From contig JAYOEY010000005.1 in assembly GCA_038116945.1 (NCBI GenBank), forward strand, positions 124,001-188,000: 64,000 nucleotides of DNA, written 5' to 3'. This DNA is from JAYOEY01 sp038116945 (lineage in GTDB: Bacteria; Pseudomonadota; Alphaproteobacteria; MPNO01; UBA2964). How positions within the stretch are numbered: position 1 is the first letter of the stretch; each line of letters begins with the position of its first letter. Under the pieces are notes generated by a model that saw only the letters and a list, made by a program, of their open reading frames with translations, had not been told where the DNA came from and ran no database searches. Shown here piece after piece: positions 33,632 through 41,965 of this stretch. The position numbers and the translations under genes were made by a program.

Positions 33632-33917
33632 TCCCGCCTTCGCTTGATCCGGCGACGAATTCCTCACCGCCCAGTGCCGCCCGTCGGCTGGACGGCGCCC
33701 GGAACGGCGCCGGGGACAGGGTCGCCATAAACGGATGCCAAGGCAGGTGCGGCGCTTCCGGGTCATCGGTTTCACGACGACAGACGGTCGCACACGAGCC
33801 GCAAGGGAATGACGTCAAAAAAGTTTGCAGCACGGTCCGAAACGGGCCGGATCATGAACGGAGCCAATACGGGGGGCGGGTCAACAATACGCGGCAGCCT
33901 GCGAATGATCCAAATAC
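33631..33917. other. Non-coding stretch after tRNA-Gln
   Basis: These 287 bases between the tRNA and the end of the FkbM gene hold no reading frame with family features, no integrase remnant I can recognise and no clear terminator. Confidence 0.5.
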
Positions 33918-34808
33918 TCAGCGGTGAAATCGGCCATGCTTTCCCGCGGAACCGCCAGGTAGTTTACGGAGAGGAAATCCGTCGTCGATACTTGATCGAC
34001 GCTTTTTTACGGGCTCCAAGTCGCGGGATTTATGCATTTTCATCGCTGAGTAGGCGTTGCGATCCAAGAACGCATCCAGGTCGGCAATCAATTGTTTCCT
34101 TGTTGTCACGATTGATTTGCGTTCTTCGGCCGAGACCTCGCCGAAATATTCCTGGTTCAGTTCCCCGGACTCGAAATGGCCAAAAGGCGTTACCTCGAGA
34201 ATGAGGAAAGGCCTGAATGCGTCAATGGTAGCCTGTAGCCCCTTCAGCACTTCCACTTCGGCCCCTTCAGCATCAATCTTGATCAGGGAAATCGCGTCGA
34301 GCTCAATGTTCTTGATAAGGTCGTCGCCGCATTCGACCAGCACTTTCTTGTGGCTCTTGTACATGTTTTTCGGGCGGTACCCTGAAACAATGGTGCCGCT
34401 TACGTCCATCTCATCGTTGTAAGAGAATTCGACGACCGACTGTGTGGCCCCCAAAGCGGTTGCGAGCACGTAATGGTTCCGCAGCCCGTTGGCCTGAATG
34501 AAATGCTCTAGATAATACGCTGCCTGTACGTTCGGCTCGATGCCGATATATGTCACCTTTCGGTCGATCTTGACGAGGCTGGCCAGCAGTTCGCCAATAT
34601 TGGCTCCGACGTCGATGACGGCTCCCGTCCTGGAAGCCAAGACTTTCTCGAGCGCCGCGCAAAGATCGGCCTGGCCGCCCTCGAGATGGTCAAGGCCAAA
34701 TCCCTGTATGACCGGAATTTCGTAATCCGCAGAGCTGATTGACGTATGAGCGTTTCGTCGGACCCGCCAAGAGTGCCGTAAAAGAAAAGATTTCAGGGCG
34801 TTTTGCAT
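33918..34808 (-). CDS. FkbM-family SAM-dependent methyltransferase
   Basis: This 296-residue protein is an FkbM-type methyltransferase. The SAM site is GAVIDVGANIGELLASL, followed by YIGIEPNVQAAYYLEHF and the family segments LDAISLIKIDAEGAEVEVLKG and FRPFLILEVT. Such enzymes O-methylate sugars of glycans or other small molecules; the target is unknown. I take the ATG at 34808 with a good ribosome site (AGAGGTTGGG). The basic C-terminal 30 residues look unlike the family. Sampled lines of this gene have about 48-50% GC, clearly lower than its neighbours, and it lies between tRNA-Gln and a partial copy of the tRNA end, so it was probably acquired. Confidence 0.86.
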   Translation of the reverse strand: MQNALKSFLLRHSWRVRRNAHTSISSADYEIPVIQGFGLDHLEGGQADLCAALEKVLASRTGAVIDVGANIGELLASLVKIDRKVTYIGIEPNVQAAYYLEHFIQANGLRNHYVLATALGATQSVVEFSYNDEMDVSGTIVSGYRPKNMYKSHKKVLVECGDDLIKNIELDAISLIKIDAEGAEVEVLKGLQATIDAFRPFLILEVTPFGHFESGELNQEYFGEVSAEERKSIVTTRKQLIADLDAFLDRNAYSAMKMHKSRDLEPVKKRRSSIDDGFPLRKLPGGSAGKHGRFHR

Positions 34809-35094
34809 CCCAACCTCTTTACGTCCGAAGACTCGAAGGTGGAGCCCGGAAATATTAGATATTACCGACAGGTTAAGATCAACCGCGGCGCGGAAGCGTT
34901 CAGCGGAACGCGATCTGATCCTGCGCCGGGCCGGTACGTTCGATCTTGATCCTGTTGCCGACTTACAGGTGACCGGAACGACGACAGGAGCGATACTCGA
35001 TTCCGGAACTGGCCGGAAAAACGGGCGGATATCCTGTGCCTGGACAATGGAATCCAGGCACCCCTGCCAGTTCGGCATATCTGATGTGGGAGCC
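34809..35094. other. Non-coding stretch between FkbM gene and tusA
   Basis: This region holds the promoters of the divergent FkbM and tusA genes and the tRNA-like repeat. It contains a perfect 8-base-pair hairpin (35036-35043 with 35054-35061, 10-base loop) that overlaps the repeat. No other feature is evident. Confidence 0.5.
35050..35070 (+). repeat. Right copy of tRNA-Gln 3' end (att-like)
   Basis: The 21 bases match 33611-33631 at 19 positions, in the same orientation, including the T-loop end, most of the 3' acceptor strand and the GCCAG end. No other part of a tRNA is present here, as expected of a duplicated integration target rather than a second tRNA gene. Confidence 0.55.
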
Positions 35095-35319
35095 ATGACA
35101 ACAACGCTCGATTTCAGGGGACTCAAATGCCCGCTGCCTGTTCTCAAGGCACGCAAGGCGATGGCTTCGGCGGAAGACGGGACGAAATTCTTCGTTCTCG
35201 TCACCGATCCCGCAGCGCCGGGCGACTTCCAGGCATTCTGCGACCAGTCCGGCCATGCCCTGATTTCCGTCGATCCCGACGGGGAAGGACATCGCATTAC
35301 CGTTACGAAAAAAAGCTAG
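35095..35319 (+). CDS. TusA/SirA-like sulfur carrier protein
   Basis: The 74-residue protein is a TusA-family sulfurtransferase carrier. The defining motif is at the start: TTTLDFRGLKCPLPVLKARKA, with the acceptor cysteine C12. The ATG at 35095 is preceded by GGGAG; the longer frame adds unrelated residues. The natural pathway (tRNA thiolation, molybdenum cofactor or sulfur oxidation) cannot be told. Its TAG shares the CTAG palindrome with the stop of the convergent transporter. Confidence 0.9.
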   Translation: MTTTLDFRGLKCPLPVLKARKAMASAEDGTKFFVLVTDPAAPGDFQAFCDQSGHALISVDPDGEGHRITVTKKS

Positions 35320-36815
35320 TGCCGACGAGACCTTAACGGCCGAGGCAGCAACCCGCGCTCGGCGAGTTCGAACGCCGCCTGCGCGCCCAGAGCCAGCAGG
35401 GCCGCCGGAACCGCGCCTTCCAGAATGAGCGCCATGTCATCGAGCCGGATTCCGGTGAGGATCGGCTGGCCGTACCCGCCCGCGCCGATCAGCGCGCCCA
35501 GAGTAGCGGTGCCGATATTGATGACGGCCGCGGTCTTGATTCCGGCGAGAATGGACGGCAGGGCGAGCGGCAGTTCGATATGCAACAGACGGCCCGCCGG
35601 GGAAAGCCCAAGCGCGGTCGCCGACTCTGCAAGGGAGGGTGAAATTCCGACGACGCCCGCATGCGTATTCCGCACGATCGGAAGCAGGCTGTATACGAAA
35701 AGAGCGGCGATGGCTGGTTTCGCGCCGATCCCGAACACCGGAATCATGAAGACCAGGAGCGCAAGGCCCGGAACGGTCTGGGCGATGCCGGTAAGGCCCA
35801 GGACCAGCTGTCCGGCCCGGGGTTTGCGAGCGGCAATGATTCCGAGCGGCAGGGCGATCAGGATCGCGGCGGCAAGCGAAATGCCGACCAGCACAAGATG
35901 CTCCGCCGTTCTCGCTGCGATACGCGACGACACCGCTTCAGCTGCGCTGTCTGCCGCTACGGAAAATCGCTCTTCGAGAAAAGCCGCCGCGACCGACGCC
36001 TCGGTTTTTCCGCCGATCTTTACCGTCCGGTTGAGAGCGGACATGGCTGCGGCGTCGATTGTCCCCTCGAGACGGCGCAATGTCCGGACGGCTTCGGGTG
36101 CGGCTTTTTCCAGCGCCAGCCGATAGAGGATTACCGCGTCGTAGGCCGGGAAATAGGCCCTGTCGTCTTTCAGCAGCCGCAGGCCGTAATAGGCTATTTC
36201 CGCATCGGTCGAATACGCGTCGACGGCGTCGAGATCGCCGCCCGTTATGGCCCGGTAGGCGAGATCGTGATCGAGGCCGCGAACGTTCCGGTGAGGCAGC
36301 CCGTACGCCTTCTGCAGCGCCGGCCATCCGTCGCCGCGATCCATGAACTCGTTGCTGAATCCGAATCTGAGAGACGGGTGTCGGGCGAGGTCCGATATGG
36401 TCGCGACACCAAGCTGCTGCGCCCGCTCCGGTTTCATGGCGATGGCGTATGTGTTGTTGAACCCTATCGGGTCCGTCATGCCGATCCCGTGCCCCGCCAG
36501 CACGAGCTTCATTTCGGCCGGGTCGCCGAATTTCTTGCCGGCGAAGAGCTCCCTTGAAATCGTGCCGGTATATTCCGGGTAGAGGTCGATATCGCCTCGC
36601 ACGAGCGCGTTCCAGAGAATGCGCGTTCCGCCCAGCTGTTTGCGGTGGTTGGTTGCCGTGCCTCCGGCACGGATGAGCCCGGCTGCGATCTCTCCCAGCA
36701 GGACCGATTCCGTAAAGGCTTTCGACCCGACGACCACCTGCCGCTTCTGCTGCGCCGTCGCGTCCGAAACGGCAATCAGGAACAGGAACGCGAATATCGC
36801 TGCACGCGTCACCAT
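35316..36815 (-). CDS. Osmoprotectant-type ABC transporter: binding protein-permease fusion
   Basis: This 499-residue protein joins a periplasmic substrate-binding domain to a permease. After a signal peptide (AAIFAFLFLIAVSDATA) residues 27-290 are an OpuAC/ProX-like domain (VVVGSKAFTESVLLGEIAA; DLYPEYTGTISRE). The C-terminal 200 residues form a five-helix permease of the OpuB/ProW class (GLTGIAQTVPGLALLVFMIP; INIGTATLGALIGAGGYGQP). Glycine betaine, choline or a related quaternary amine is the likely substrate from family. It overlaps the ATPase gene by seven bases. Confidence 0.88.
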   Translation of the reverse strand: MVTRAAIFAFLFLIAVSDATAQQKRQVVVGSKAFTESVLLGEIAAGLIRAGGTATNHRKQLGGTRILWNALVRGDIDLYPEYTGTISRELFAGKKFGDPAEMKLVLAGHGIGMTDPIGFNNTYAIAMKPERAQQLGVATISDLARHPSLRFGFSNEFMDRGDGWPALQKAYGLPHRNVRGLDHDLAYRAITGGDLDAVDAYSTDAEIAYYGLRLLKDDRAYFPAYDAVILYRLALEKAAPEAVRTLRRLEGTIDAAAMSALNRTVKIGGKTEASVAAAFLEERFSVAADSAAEAVSSRIAARTAEHLVLVGISLAAAILIALPLGIIAARKPRAGQLVLGLTGIAQTVPGLALLVFMIPVFGIGAKPAIAALFVYSLLPIVRNTHAGVVGISPSLAESATALGLSPAGRLLHIELPLALPSILAGIKTAAVINIGTATLGALIGAGGYGQPILTGIRLDDMALILEGAVPAALLALGAQAAFELAERGLLPRPLRSRRH

Positions 36816-37570
36816 TCCCTGTTCGCTCCCAGCACCGATTCCACTGTCCGGGTTGCGGTGACGAACCGGCGCACGAAATCGCTTTCCGGCTCTTTTACGA
36901 GATCCCCAAGCGAGCCGCGCTGGGCGATCCGTCCTTCGTTCATCAACACGATATCGTCGGAAAAGAATCCCGCTTCGCCGATATCGTGCGTCACCAGCAG
37001 GACCGTTTTCTCCAGCGTCGTGAATATCCGGCGCAGCTCTTCCTGCAACTCGTACCGGATGACCGGATCGAGAGCGCCGAGCGGTTCGTCCAGCAGCAGC
37101 ACGTCCGGATCGAGCATCAGCGCCCGCATCAGCGCGACCCTCTGGCGCTGGCCGCCGGAAAGCTCGCCGGGAAAACGGTCCAGCCCGTCGCGGGGAAAGT
37201 CCGTCAGCTCGCAGAGCGCTTCGACCCGGCTGTCGATATCCTCCGGCCGCCGCCCGAGATGCCGCGCAAGAAGGGAAATGTTCCGCCGGGCGGTCAGATG
37301 GGGAAACAGCCCGCCATCCTGAATGACGTATCCCATTCGGTGGCGGAATCGATCTGCATTCTCCGCGTCGCCATCGAACGGCTGGCCGTCGAACAGGATC
37401 TTTCCGCCGTCGGGCCGGACGATGCCGACGATCAGGCGCAGTACGGTCGATTTTCCGCAGCCGCTAGGGCCGATCAGCGCCGTTATCCCGCCGTCCGGAA
37501 TGGCGAGATCGAGCGGGCCCGCGGCGAGGCGGTCGCCATAGCGTTTTTCGACGGATTGAAATTCGATCAT
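36809..37570 (-). CDS. Osmoprotectant-type ABC transporter ATP-binding protein
   Basis: This 253-residue ATPase pairs with the overlapping binding-protein/permease. It has Walker A IGPSGCGKST, the Q-loop VIQDGGLFP, the signature LSGGQRQRV, Walker B DVLLLDEPLGALDP and the H-loop LLVTHDIGEAG. It most resembles OpuCA/ProV proteins but lacks the C-terminal CBS domains often found there. It is the first gene of the two-gene unit. Confidence 0.92.
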   Translation of the reverse strand: MIEFQSVEKRYGDRLAAGPLDLAIPDGGITALIGPSGCGKSTVLRLIVGIVRPDGGKILFDGQPFDGDAENADRFRHRMGYVIQDGGLFPHLTARRNISLLARHLGRRPEDIDSRVEALCELTDFPRDGLDRFPGELSGGQRQRVALMRALMLDPDVLLLDEPLGALDPVIRYELQEELRRIFTTLEKTVLLVTHDIGEAGFFSDDIVLMNEGRIAQRGSLGDLVKEPESDFVRRFVTATRTVESVLGANREW

Positions 37571-37694
37571 GGCGTCATTCGACAGGATCGGCGGTTCCGC
37601 ATCAAGCGGTGCGTCGCAGCGGGCGTGATGGAACGTTGCCCTTGCGACCCGTGCGGCGTATCAAGGCGGCAACATCGCAAAAGACACGCCGGAC

Positions 37695-38909
37695 ATGAAC
37701 GCCTCGATAAACACGGCCGCCGAGAAGCAGGGACCGTCGGACGCCCGACAGTTCGCCGTGATCGGGCTGGTGGGCGGCGGTCACCTGCTCAGCCATTTCT
37801 ACGTGCTGTGCCTTGCGCCGTTGCTGCCGGCGATGGCCACCGACCTCAAGGTCGGTTATGCGGAGCTCGGCCTCATCACGACGGCCTTTTTCTTTGCCGC
37901 TGCGATGGTGCAGATGCCTGTCGGAATCCTGGTGGACCGGTTCGGGGCGCGGCGGATGCTGTTTGCAGGGATGCTGGTCATTTCCGGCTCGATCACCCTT
38001 TGCGGTTACGTCGATTCCTATGTCGCGATCGTGCTTCTGTTTGTTGTCGCGGGCATCGGCAACTGCGTATTCCACCCCTGCGATTTCGTCATCCTGTCGT
38101 CCTCAGTGCAGGAAAGCAGGCTGGGCCGGGCATTCGCCATTCACAGTTTCTGCGGTACCGCCGGTTTTGCGATTGCGCCCCTGATCATGGCGGCTCTGGC
38201 AGGCGCCTATGGCTGGCGCAGCGCCCTTTCGATCGCCGGGATGGCCGGTCTGGCGGTAACGGTCGCGATCCTGCTTTCCCAGGGAATCCTGCGCGACGAT
38301 ACCACGCGCAAGAAGAAGCCTGGCCAACTCGGGCGCACCTGGAAGGCGCTGATGTCGCGCCAGGTGATCGGCCATTTCATTTATTTTACGGCCTCGTCCG
38401 CGGCGACCGGCGCGCTGGGCGCATTCACCGTCGTTGTGATGATCGCCCATTACGGCGCGTCCGAAGAGATTGCGGGGGCCGTCCTGACCGCCTACCTGTC
38501 GGCTGCGGCGGCGGGTGTCGTTATCGGCGGAATTCTGGCCGACCGGACGCGGCGTCACGATCTTGTCCTGATTGCAACGATGGGAAGCACGGGCCTCGTG
38601 ATCGCGGTTGCGGCAACCGGCATTCTGGGTTTCTGGCTGTGCGCGCTGGCTCTCGTGTATGCCGGCCTGGCGAAAGGCATCGTGATGCCGTCGCGCGACC
38701 TGATGGTAAGACAGGACGCGCCGGACGGGCTGCTCGGCGCGGTGGTTGCGTTCACCACGATCGGATTCACCATCGGCAACGGCGGCGCGCCCGCTGTTGC
38801 GGGATGGATGGTCGATGTCGGCTCGCCGCTGGCGGTGTTCTGGCTTGCGTCGGCGCTCGCCTTCGTTGCGATCGGCAGCGTTCTCGTTGCACGGCGGGAC
38901 AGTCGATGA
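37695..38909 (+). CDS. MFS transporter, Fsr-like (paralogue 1)
   Basis: This 404-residue, 12-helix transporter has the MFS loop motif LVDRFGARRMLFAG and a distinctive first helix GHLLSHFYVLCLAPLLPAM, and the VAGIGNCVFHPCDFVILSSS segment reminiscent of the fosmidomycin-resistance Fsr group. Two further copies with the same features occur at 46.5 and 47.7 kb. The substrate is not known. It is followed by pyrB after 90 bases and precedes that gene's own promoter. Confidence 0.85.
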   Translation: MNASINTAAEKQGPSDARQFAVIGLVGGGHLLSHFYVLCLAPLLPAMATDLKVGYAELGLITTAFFFAAAMVQMPVGILVDRFGARRMLFAGMLVISGSITLCGYVDSYVAIVLLFVVAGIGNCVFHPCDFVILSSSVQESRLGRAFAIHSFCGTAGFAIAPLIMAALAGAYGWRSALSIAGMAGLAVTVAILLSQGILRDDTTRKKKPGQLGRTWKALMSRQVIGHFIYFTASSAATGALGAFTVVVMIAHYGASEEIAGAVLTAYLSAAAAGVVIGGILADRTRRHDLVLIATMGSTGLVIAVAATGILGFWLCALALVYAGLAKGIVMPSRDLMVRQDAPDGLLGAVVAFTTIGFTIGNGGAPAVAGWMVDVGSPLAVFWLASALAFVAIGSVLVARRDSR

Positions 38910-38936
38910 TTCGTCCTTTTTGCGGGCTTCCCGGCG

Positions 38937-38966
38937 CTGACGATTCTTCGCGGGCTGTCGTATTAT
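38937..38966 (+). promoter_or_regulatory. Promoter of the ATCase gene with inverted repeat
   Basis: CTGACG (38937-38942), an 18-base spacer and TATTAT (38961-38966) lie 33 bases before the ATCase ATG. A 6-base inverted repeat, CTGTCG/CGACAG (38955-38973), surrounds the -10 element and could be an operator. Confidence 0.55.
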
Positions 38967-38999
38967 CCGACAGTACGTCATGCGCGTGGGCGAAGAGCG

Positions 39000-39929
39000 A
39001 TGGATAGCCGGGTGGCACTGAAACACGATATTCCCTGGCGTCAGGCCGTCGTGTCCGTCGATCAGTTTTCCCGGGCCGATATCGAGGAGATCTTCGCGCT
39101 CGCCGATCGTCTTTCGGTGGGACGCACGATGCCGCTGACCGGCAGGTGCATCGTCAATCTGTTCTATGAGCCGTCAACTCGTACGTCGTCGAGCTTCTAT
39201 GCCGCGATGACCCGGCTCGGCGGCAGCGTGATCCCGATCAACGAGGTCAATTATTCGTCTGTGACCAAGGGCGAGACCCTGGAGGACACGATCCGGACGC
39301 TGGAATGCTACGCCGACGCCATCGTCATGCGGCATTTCGACGACGATGCCAGCGAACGCGCGGCGGCCGTGGCATCGATTCCCGTGATCAATGCAGGAAG
39401 CGGCGCCGCCGAGCATCCGACACAGGCATTGCTCGATCTTTATACCATCCAGAAGGAACGCGGTTCGGTCGACGGGTTGACGGTGACGATGATGGGCGAC
39501 CTGAAATACGGCCGTACCGTTCACAGCCTGTCCAAGCTGCTGCGCCTGTACGACACGACACTGCGTTTCGTAAGCCCGAGAGAGCTGGCGATGCCGGATC
39601 AGTATCTCCTGCCGGGTGACGAGCAGTTCAACAGCATCGATGACGTGATCGAGGACACCGATGTCCTGTATGTGACGCGGGTCCAGCGGGAGCGCCTGTC
39701 GAAATCCATCGCGATCGATGAGTCGTTTTCGGTCGATTTCGCCTATTCCGTTACGAAGGACCACATGGCGCGGGCGAAGGAAAACATGGTCCTGATGCAT
39801 CCTCTGCCGCGTGTCGGCGAAATTCCCACCGAGCTGGATTCCGATCCGCGCGCCGCCTATTTTCGCCAGATGCGCTACGGGCTGCATGTCCGGATGGCGA
39901 TCCTGGTATCGATGATCGGACGAGACTGA
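39000..39929 (+). CDS. Aspartate carbamoyltransferase (E. coli-like class)
   Basis: The 309-residue protein is an aspartate/ornithine carbamoyltransferase-family enzyme with all carbamoyl phosphate and aspartate sites: FYEPSTRTSSSFYAAM, GSGAAEHPTQALLDLYT, and MMGDLKYGRTVHSLSKLL with HPLPRVGEIPTELD. The GDLKYGRTVHS form is that of E. coli-type PyrB, not the GDIxHSRVARS form typical of the PyrB-PyrC' pair of alphaproteobacteria. No pyrI or pyrC is near. It may be a second ATCase or act on a different acceptor in catabolism. Confidence 0.86.
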   Translation: MDSRVALKHDIPWRQAVVSVDQFSRADIEEIFALADRLSVGRTMPLTGRCIVNLFYEPSTRTSSSFYAAMTRLGGSVIPINEVNYSSVTKGETLEDTIRTLECYADAIVMRHFDDDASERAAAVASIPVINAGSGAAEHPTQALLDLYTIQKERGSVDGLTVTMMGDLKYGRTVHSLSKLLRLYDTTLRFVSPRELAMPDQYLLPGDEQFNSIDDVIEDTDVLYVTRVQRERLSKSIAIDESFSVDFAYSVTKDHMARAKENMVLMHPLPRVGEIPTELDSDPRAAYFRQMRYGLHVRMAILVSMIGRD

Positions 39930-39945
39930 TCTTTTTTGCCAGACC

Positions 39946-40719
39946 ATGAAACTTGCCGGTACAGAATACGGCGATGGGCCGCCGCTGGTGATCGCGCACG
40001 GTCTGTTCGGTTCGGGCCGCAACTGGACAGGGTTCGCGAAGGCCGTTTCTTCGGAGCGGCGGGCCATCGCGGTCGATATGCGGAACCACGGAGCCTCGTC
40101 CTGGGACGACCGCATGGATTATCCGGCGATGGCCGAGGACCTTGTCTCGTCGATAGAAGATGTCGCCGGCGGCAACGCCGCGCTTCTCGGGCATTCGATG
40201 GGAGGCAAGGCGGCGATGGCGGCGGCGCTTACCCGGCCGGACGCGGTTTCAGCCCTGATCGTGGTCGATATCGCGCCGGTGATTTATCGCCAGAGCCATG
40301 CAGCCTTTATCGATGCCATGCTCGCGCTCGACCTGGCGACGATCGAAAGAAGGGGGGATGCCGATGCCGCGCTGGCACCCGACATTCCCGATATCGGCGT
40401 AAGGCAGTTTCTGTTGCAGAACCTCGAACTGGGCGCTGGCGGCGCACGCTGGCGGCTGAACCTCGAAGTCCTGCGCGCCCGCATGGGTGACCTGATGGAT
40501 TTTCCGTTCGATCCGGAAACGTATCGTTACGAGGGCGACGCGCTGTTTATCGGCGGCAGCAGGTCGGAGTATCTGACGCCCGACAGTTTCGATGCGGTAA
40601 GGACGTTTTTCCCCGCGGCGGAAATCGAGATCATCGATGGCGCGGGTCACTGGGTTCACGCGGAAAAACCGGAAGAGTTTTACGCGCTTGCCGCCGGTTT
40701 CCTGGCCAGACATTCGTAA
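39946..40719 (+). CDS. Alpha/beta hydrolase (YbfF-like)
   Basis: This 257-residue alpha/beta hydrolase has the oxyanion motif VIAHGLFGSGRNW, the nucleophile elbow LLGHSMGGKAAM, and the acid and base in RSEYLTPD and DGAGHWVHAEKP. It resembles the YbfF/acyl-CoA esterase group. The start at 39946 is 16 bases after the ATCase gene, so the two are likely cotranscribed. Substrate is unknown. Confidence 0.86.
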   Translation: MKLAGTEYGDGPPLVIAHGLFGSGRNWTGFAKAVSSERRAIAVDMRNHGASSWDDRMDYPAMAEDLVSSIEDVAGGNAALLGHSMGGKAAMAAALTRPDAVSALIVVDIAPVIYRQSHAAFIDAMLALDLATIERRGDADAALAPDIPDIGVRQFLLQNLELGAGGARWRLNLEVLRARMGDLMDFPFDPETYRYEGDALFIGGSRSEYLTPDSFDAVRTFFPAAEIEIIDGAGHWVHAEKPEEFYALAAGFLARHS

Positions 40720-40723
40720 CGAA

Positions 40724-40747
40724 AAGGGCCGCCGGATGGCGGCCCTT
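40724..40747. terminator. Bidirectional intrinsic terminator
   Basis: A perfect 10-base-pair stem with a 4-base loop (AAGGGCCGCC-GGAT-GGCGGCCCTT) sits between the convergent hydrolase and TctC-type genes. On the minus strand it is followed by TTCG after CCCTT, giving a short T-run; it can serve both genes. Confidence 0.82.
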
Positions 40748-40772
40748 CCCGTACAATATCAGCGAACTCCAA

Positions 40773-41831
40773 TCAGGATTTTCCGCCGAAGATCAGCGTG
40801 CGAACCTGCTGGATGACTTCCGGAGTCGTATCCGTCATCGCCTTGTCGACGAGCGTCTGCAGGGTAGCGCCGTCGGTCGGCAGCAGGCGGAGGCCGCGCT
40901 TCTTGAGGGCGGCTTCGTAGTCCTTGTCCTTGTTCATCCCGTCATACGCCTTGCGGAGCGCGGCGATCAGGTCCTTGGAGACCCCGGGAGGGGCCGCAAG
41001 ACCGCGACCCAGCGGGCCGGAGGAGGCAAGAAACGCGACAGCCTTCTTGTACTTGGCATCGACGAGGTCGCCGAGCCTCGGAACGCCCTGAATATCGGGG
41101 TCCGGGAAGTGCCCGATCTGGACGATCGCCTTGGCGAAGGGCGCCTTGCCGCCTTCGCTCTTGAACCAGTGCGGCACGATCGAGTTCCAGGCCAGCCAGT
41201 TGAACCCTGCCATCTGCGATTCGCCCTGTTCGATGGCGAGGATCGATTTGCGCGACCCCTTGTAGCCGGTGACGACCTTGCCTTTCAGCCCGAGCGTCTC
41301 CATCACCATTTTCGGGGCGAGATAGCCGTTCGAGTTCTTGCCGCTGGTCGATCCGATGAGCGAACGGGTCTTCCAGCTTTTGATGTCGGTCACGCCGCTG
41401 TCGGACCGGGCGACGATCACGATATTGGTCTGGTTGCTCGATCCCAGCCAGGTGAACTTGTTCGACTCGTAGCGCATCTTTTCGGGGCGCAGGAGCTGGT
41501 TGACGACGATATTGTCGAGCGGCATTACGATGTTGTAGCCCTCTCTCGGCATCACGTTGTAGGCGAAGTTCATCGCCTTTGCGCCGCCCGCGCCCGGCAT
41601 GTGCTGGACGATGACGTTCGGCTTGCCGGGAATGTGCTTGCCGAGGTTGCGCGCCATGGTCTGGGAATACTGGTCGTATGTGCCGCCCGGGCCGTAGCCG
41701 ATCAGGATGGTGACCGTCTTGTCCTTGTAATGCGTGGCGACGTCCATCATGGCCGATGCCGGCCCTGCGATCATGGCCGCGCCCACGGCGACCGCCGCGA
41801 GGGAAATGGTTTTTCTATGTGTAAAAGACAT
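40773..41831 (-). CDS. TctC/Bug-family solute receptor
   Basis: This 352-residue secreted protein has a signal peptide (ISLAAVAVGAAMIAGPASA) and the fold of tripartite tricarboxylate transporter receptors. Typical parts are VTILIGYGPGGTYDQYSQTMARN (early), KPNVIVQHMPGAGGAKAMN and NEXT-type loops such as GSTSGKNSNGYLAPKMVME. It is an orphan: no tctA or tctB is in the window. It probably binds a carboxylate that the neighbouring enzymes handle. It is 134 bases downstream of the RidA gene with its own leader. Confidence 0.86.
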   Translation of the reverse strand: MSFTHRKTISLAAVAVGAAMIAGPASAMMDVATHYKDKTVTILIGYGPGGTYDQYSQTMARNLGKHIPGKPNVIVQHMPGAGGAKAMNFAYNVMPREGYNIVMPLDNIVVNQLLRPEKMRYESNKFTWLGSSNQTNIVIVARSDSGVTDIKSWKTRSLIGSTSGKNSNGYLAPKMVMETLGLKGKVVTGYKGSRKSILAIEQGESQMAGFNWLAWNSIVPHWFKSEGGKAPFAKAIVQIGHFPDPDIQGVPRLGDLVDAKYKKAVAFLASSGPLGRGLAAPPGVSKDLIAALRKAYDGMNKDKDYEAALKKRGLRLLPTDGATLQTLVDKAMTDTTPEVIQQVRTLIFGGKS

Positions 41832-41965
41832 GTTGCCTCCAGAATTCTGTTTCTTCGTTAGTCGAATGCGCAGGCCGGTTCGATCCGACCGAGCGCCGAC
41901 AAGCTAGAAAGGAATTGGGGCAATCGCAAGGCAAAAGCCCCGGCGAGCTCGTTGATGGTAATGCG

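Noticed and set aside
35036..35070. A second, degenerate tRNA gene near 35.05 kb
   Set aside because: Only the T-arm-like hairpin and the 3' acceptor strand are present; no 5' acceptor strand or anticodon arm lies upstream, so it is treated as a repeat of the tRNA-Gln end.
41915..41945. Hairpin between RidA and the TctC gene as a terminator
   Set aside because: The 5-base-pair GGGGC/GCCCC stem has a 15-base loop and no T-run.
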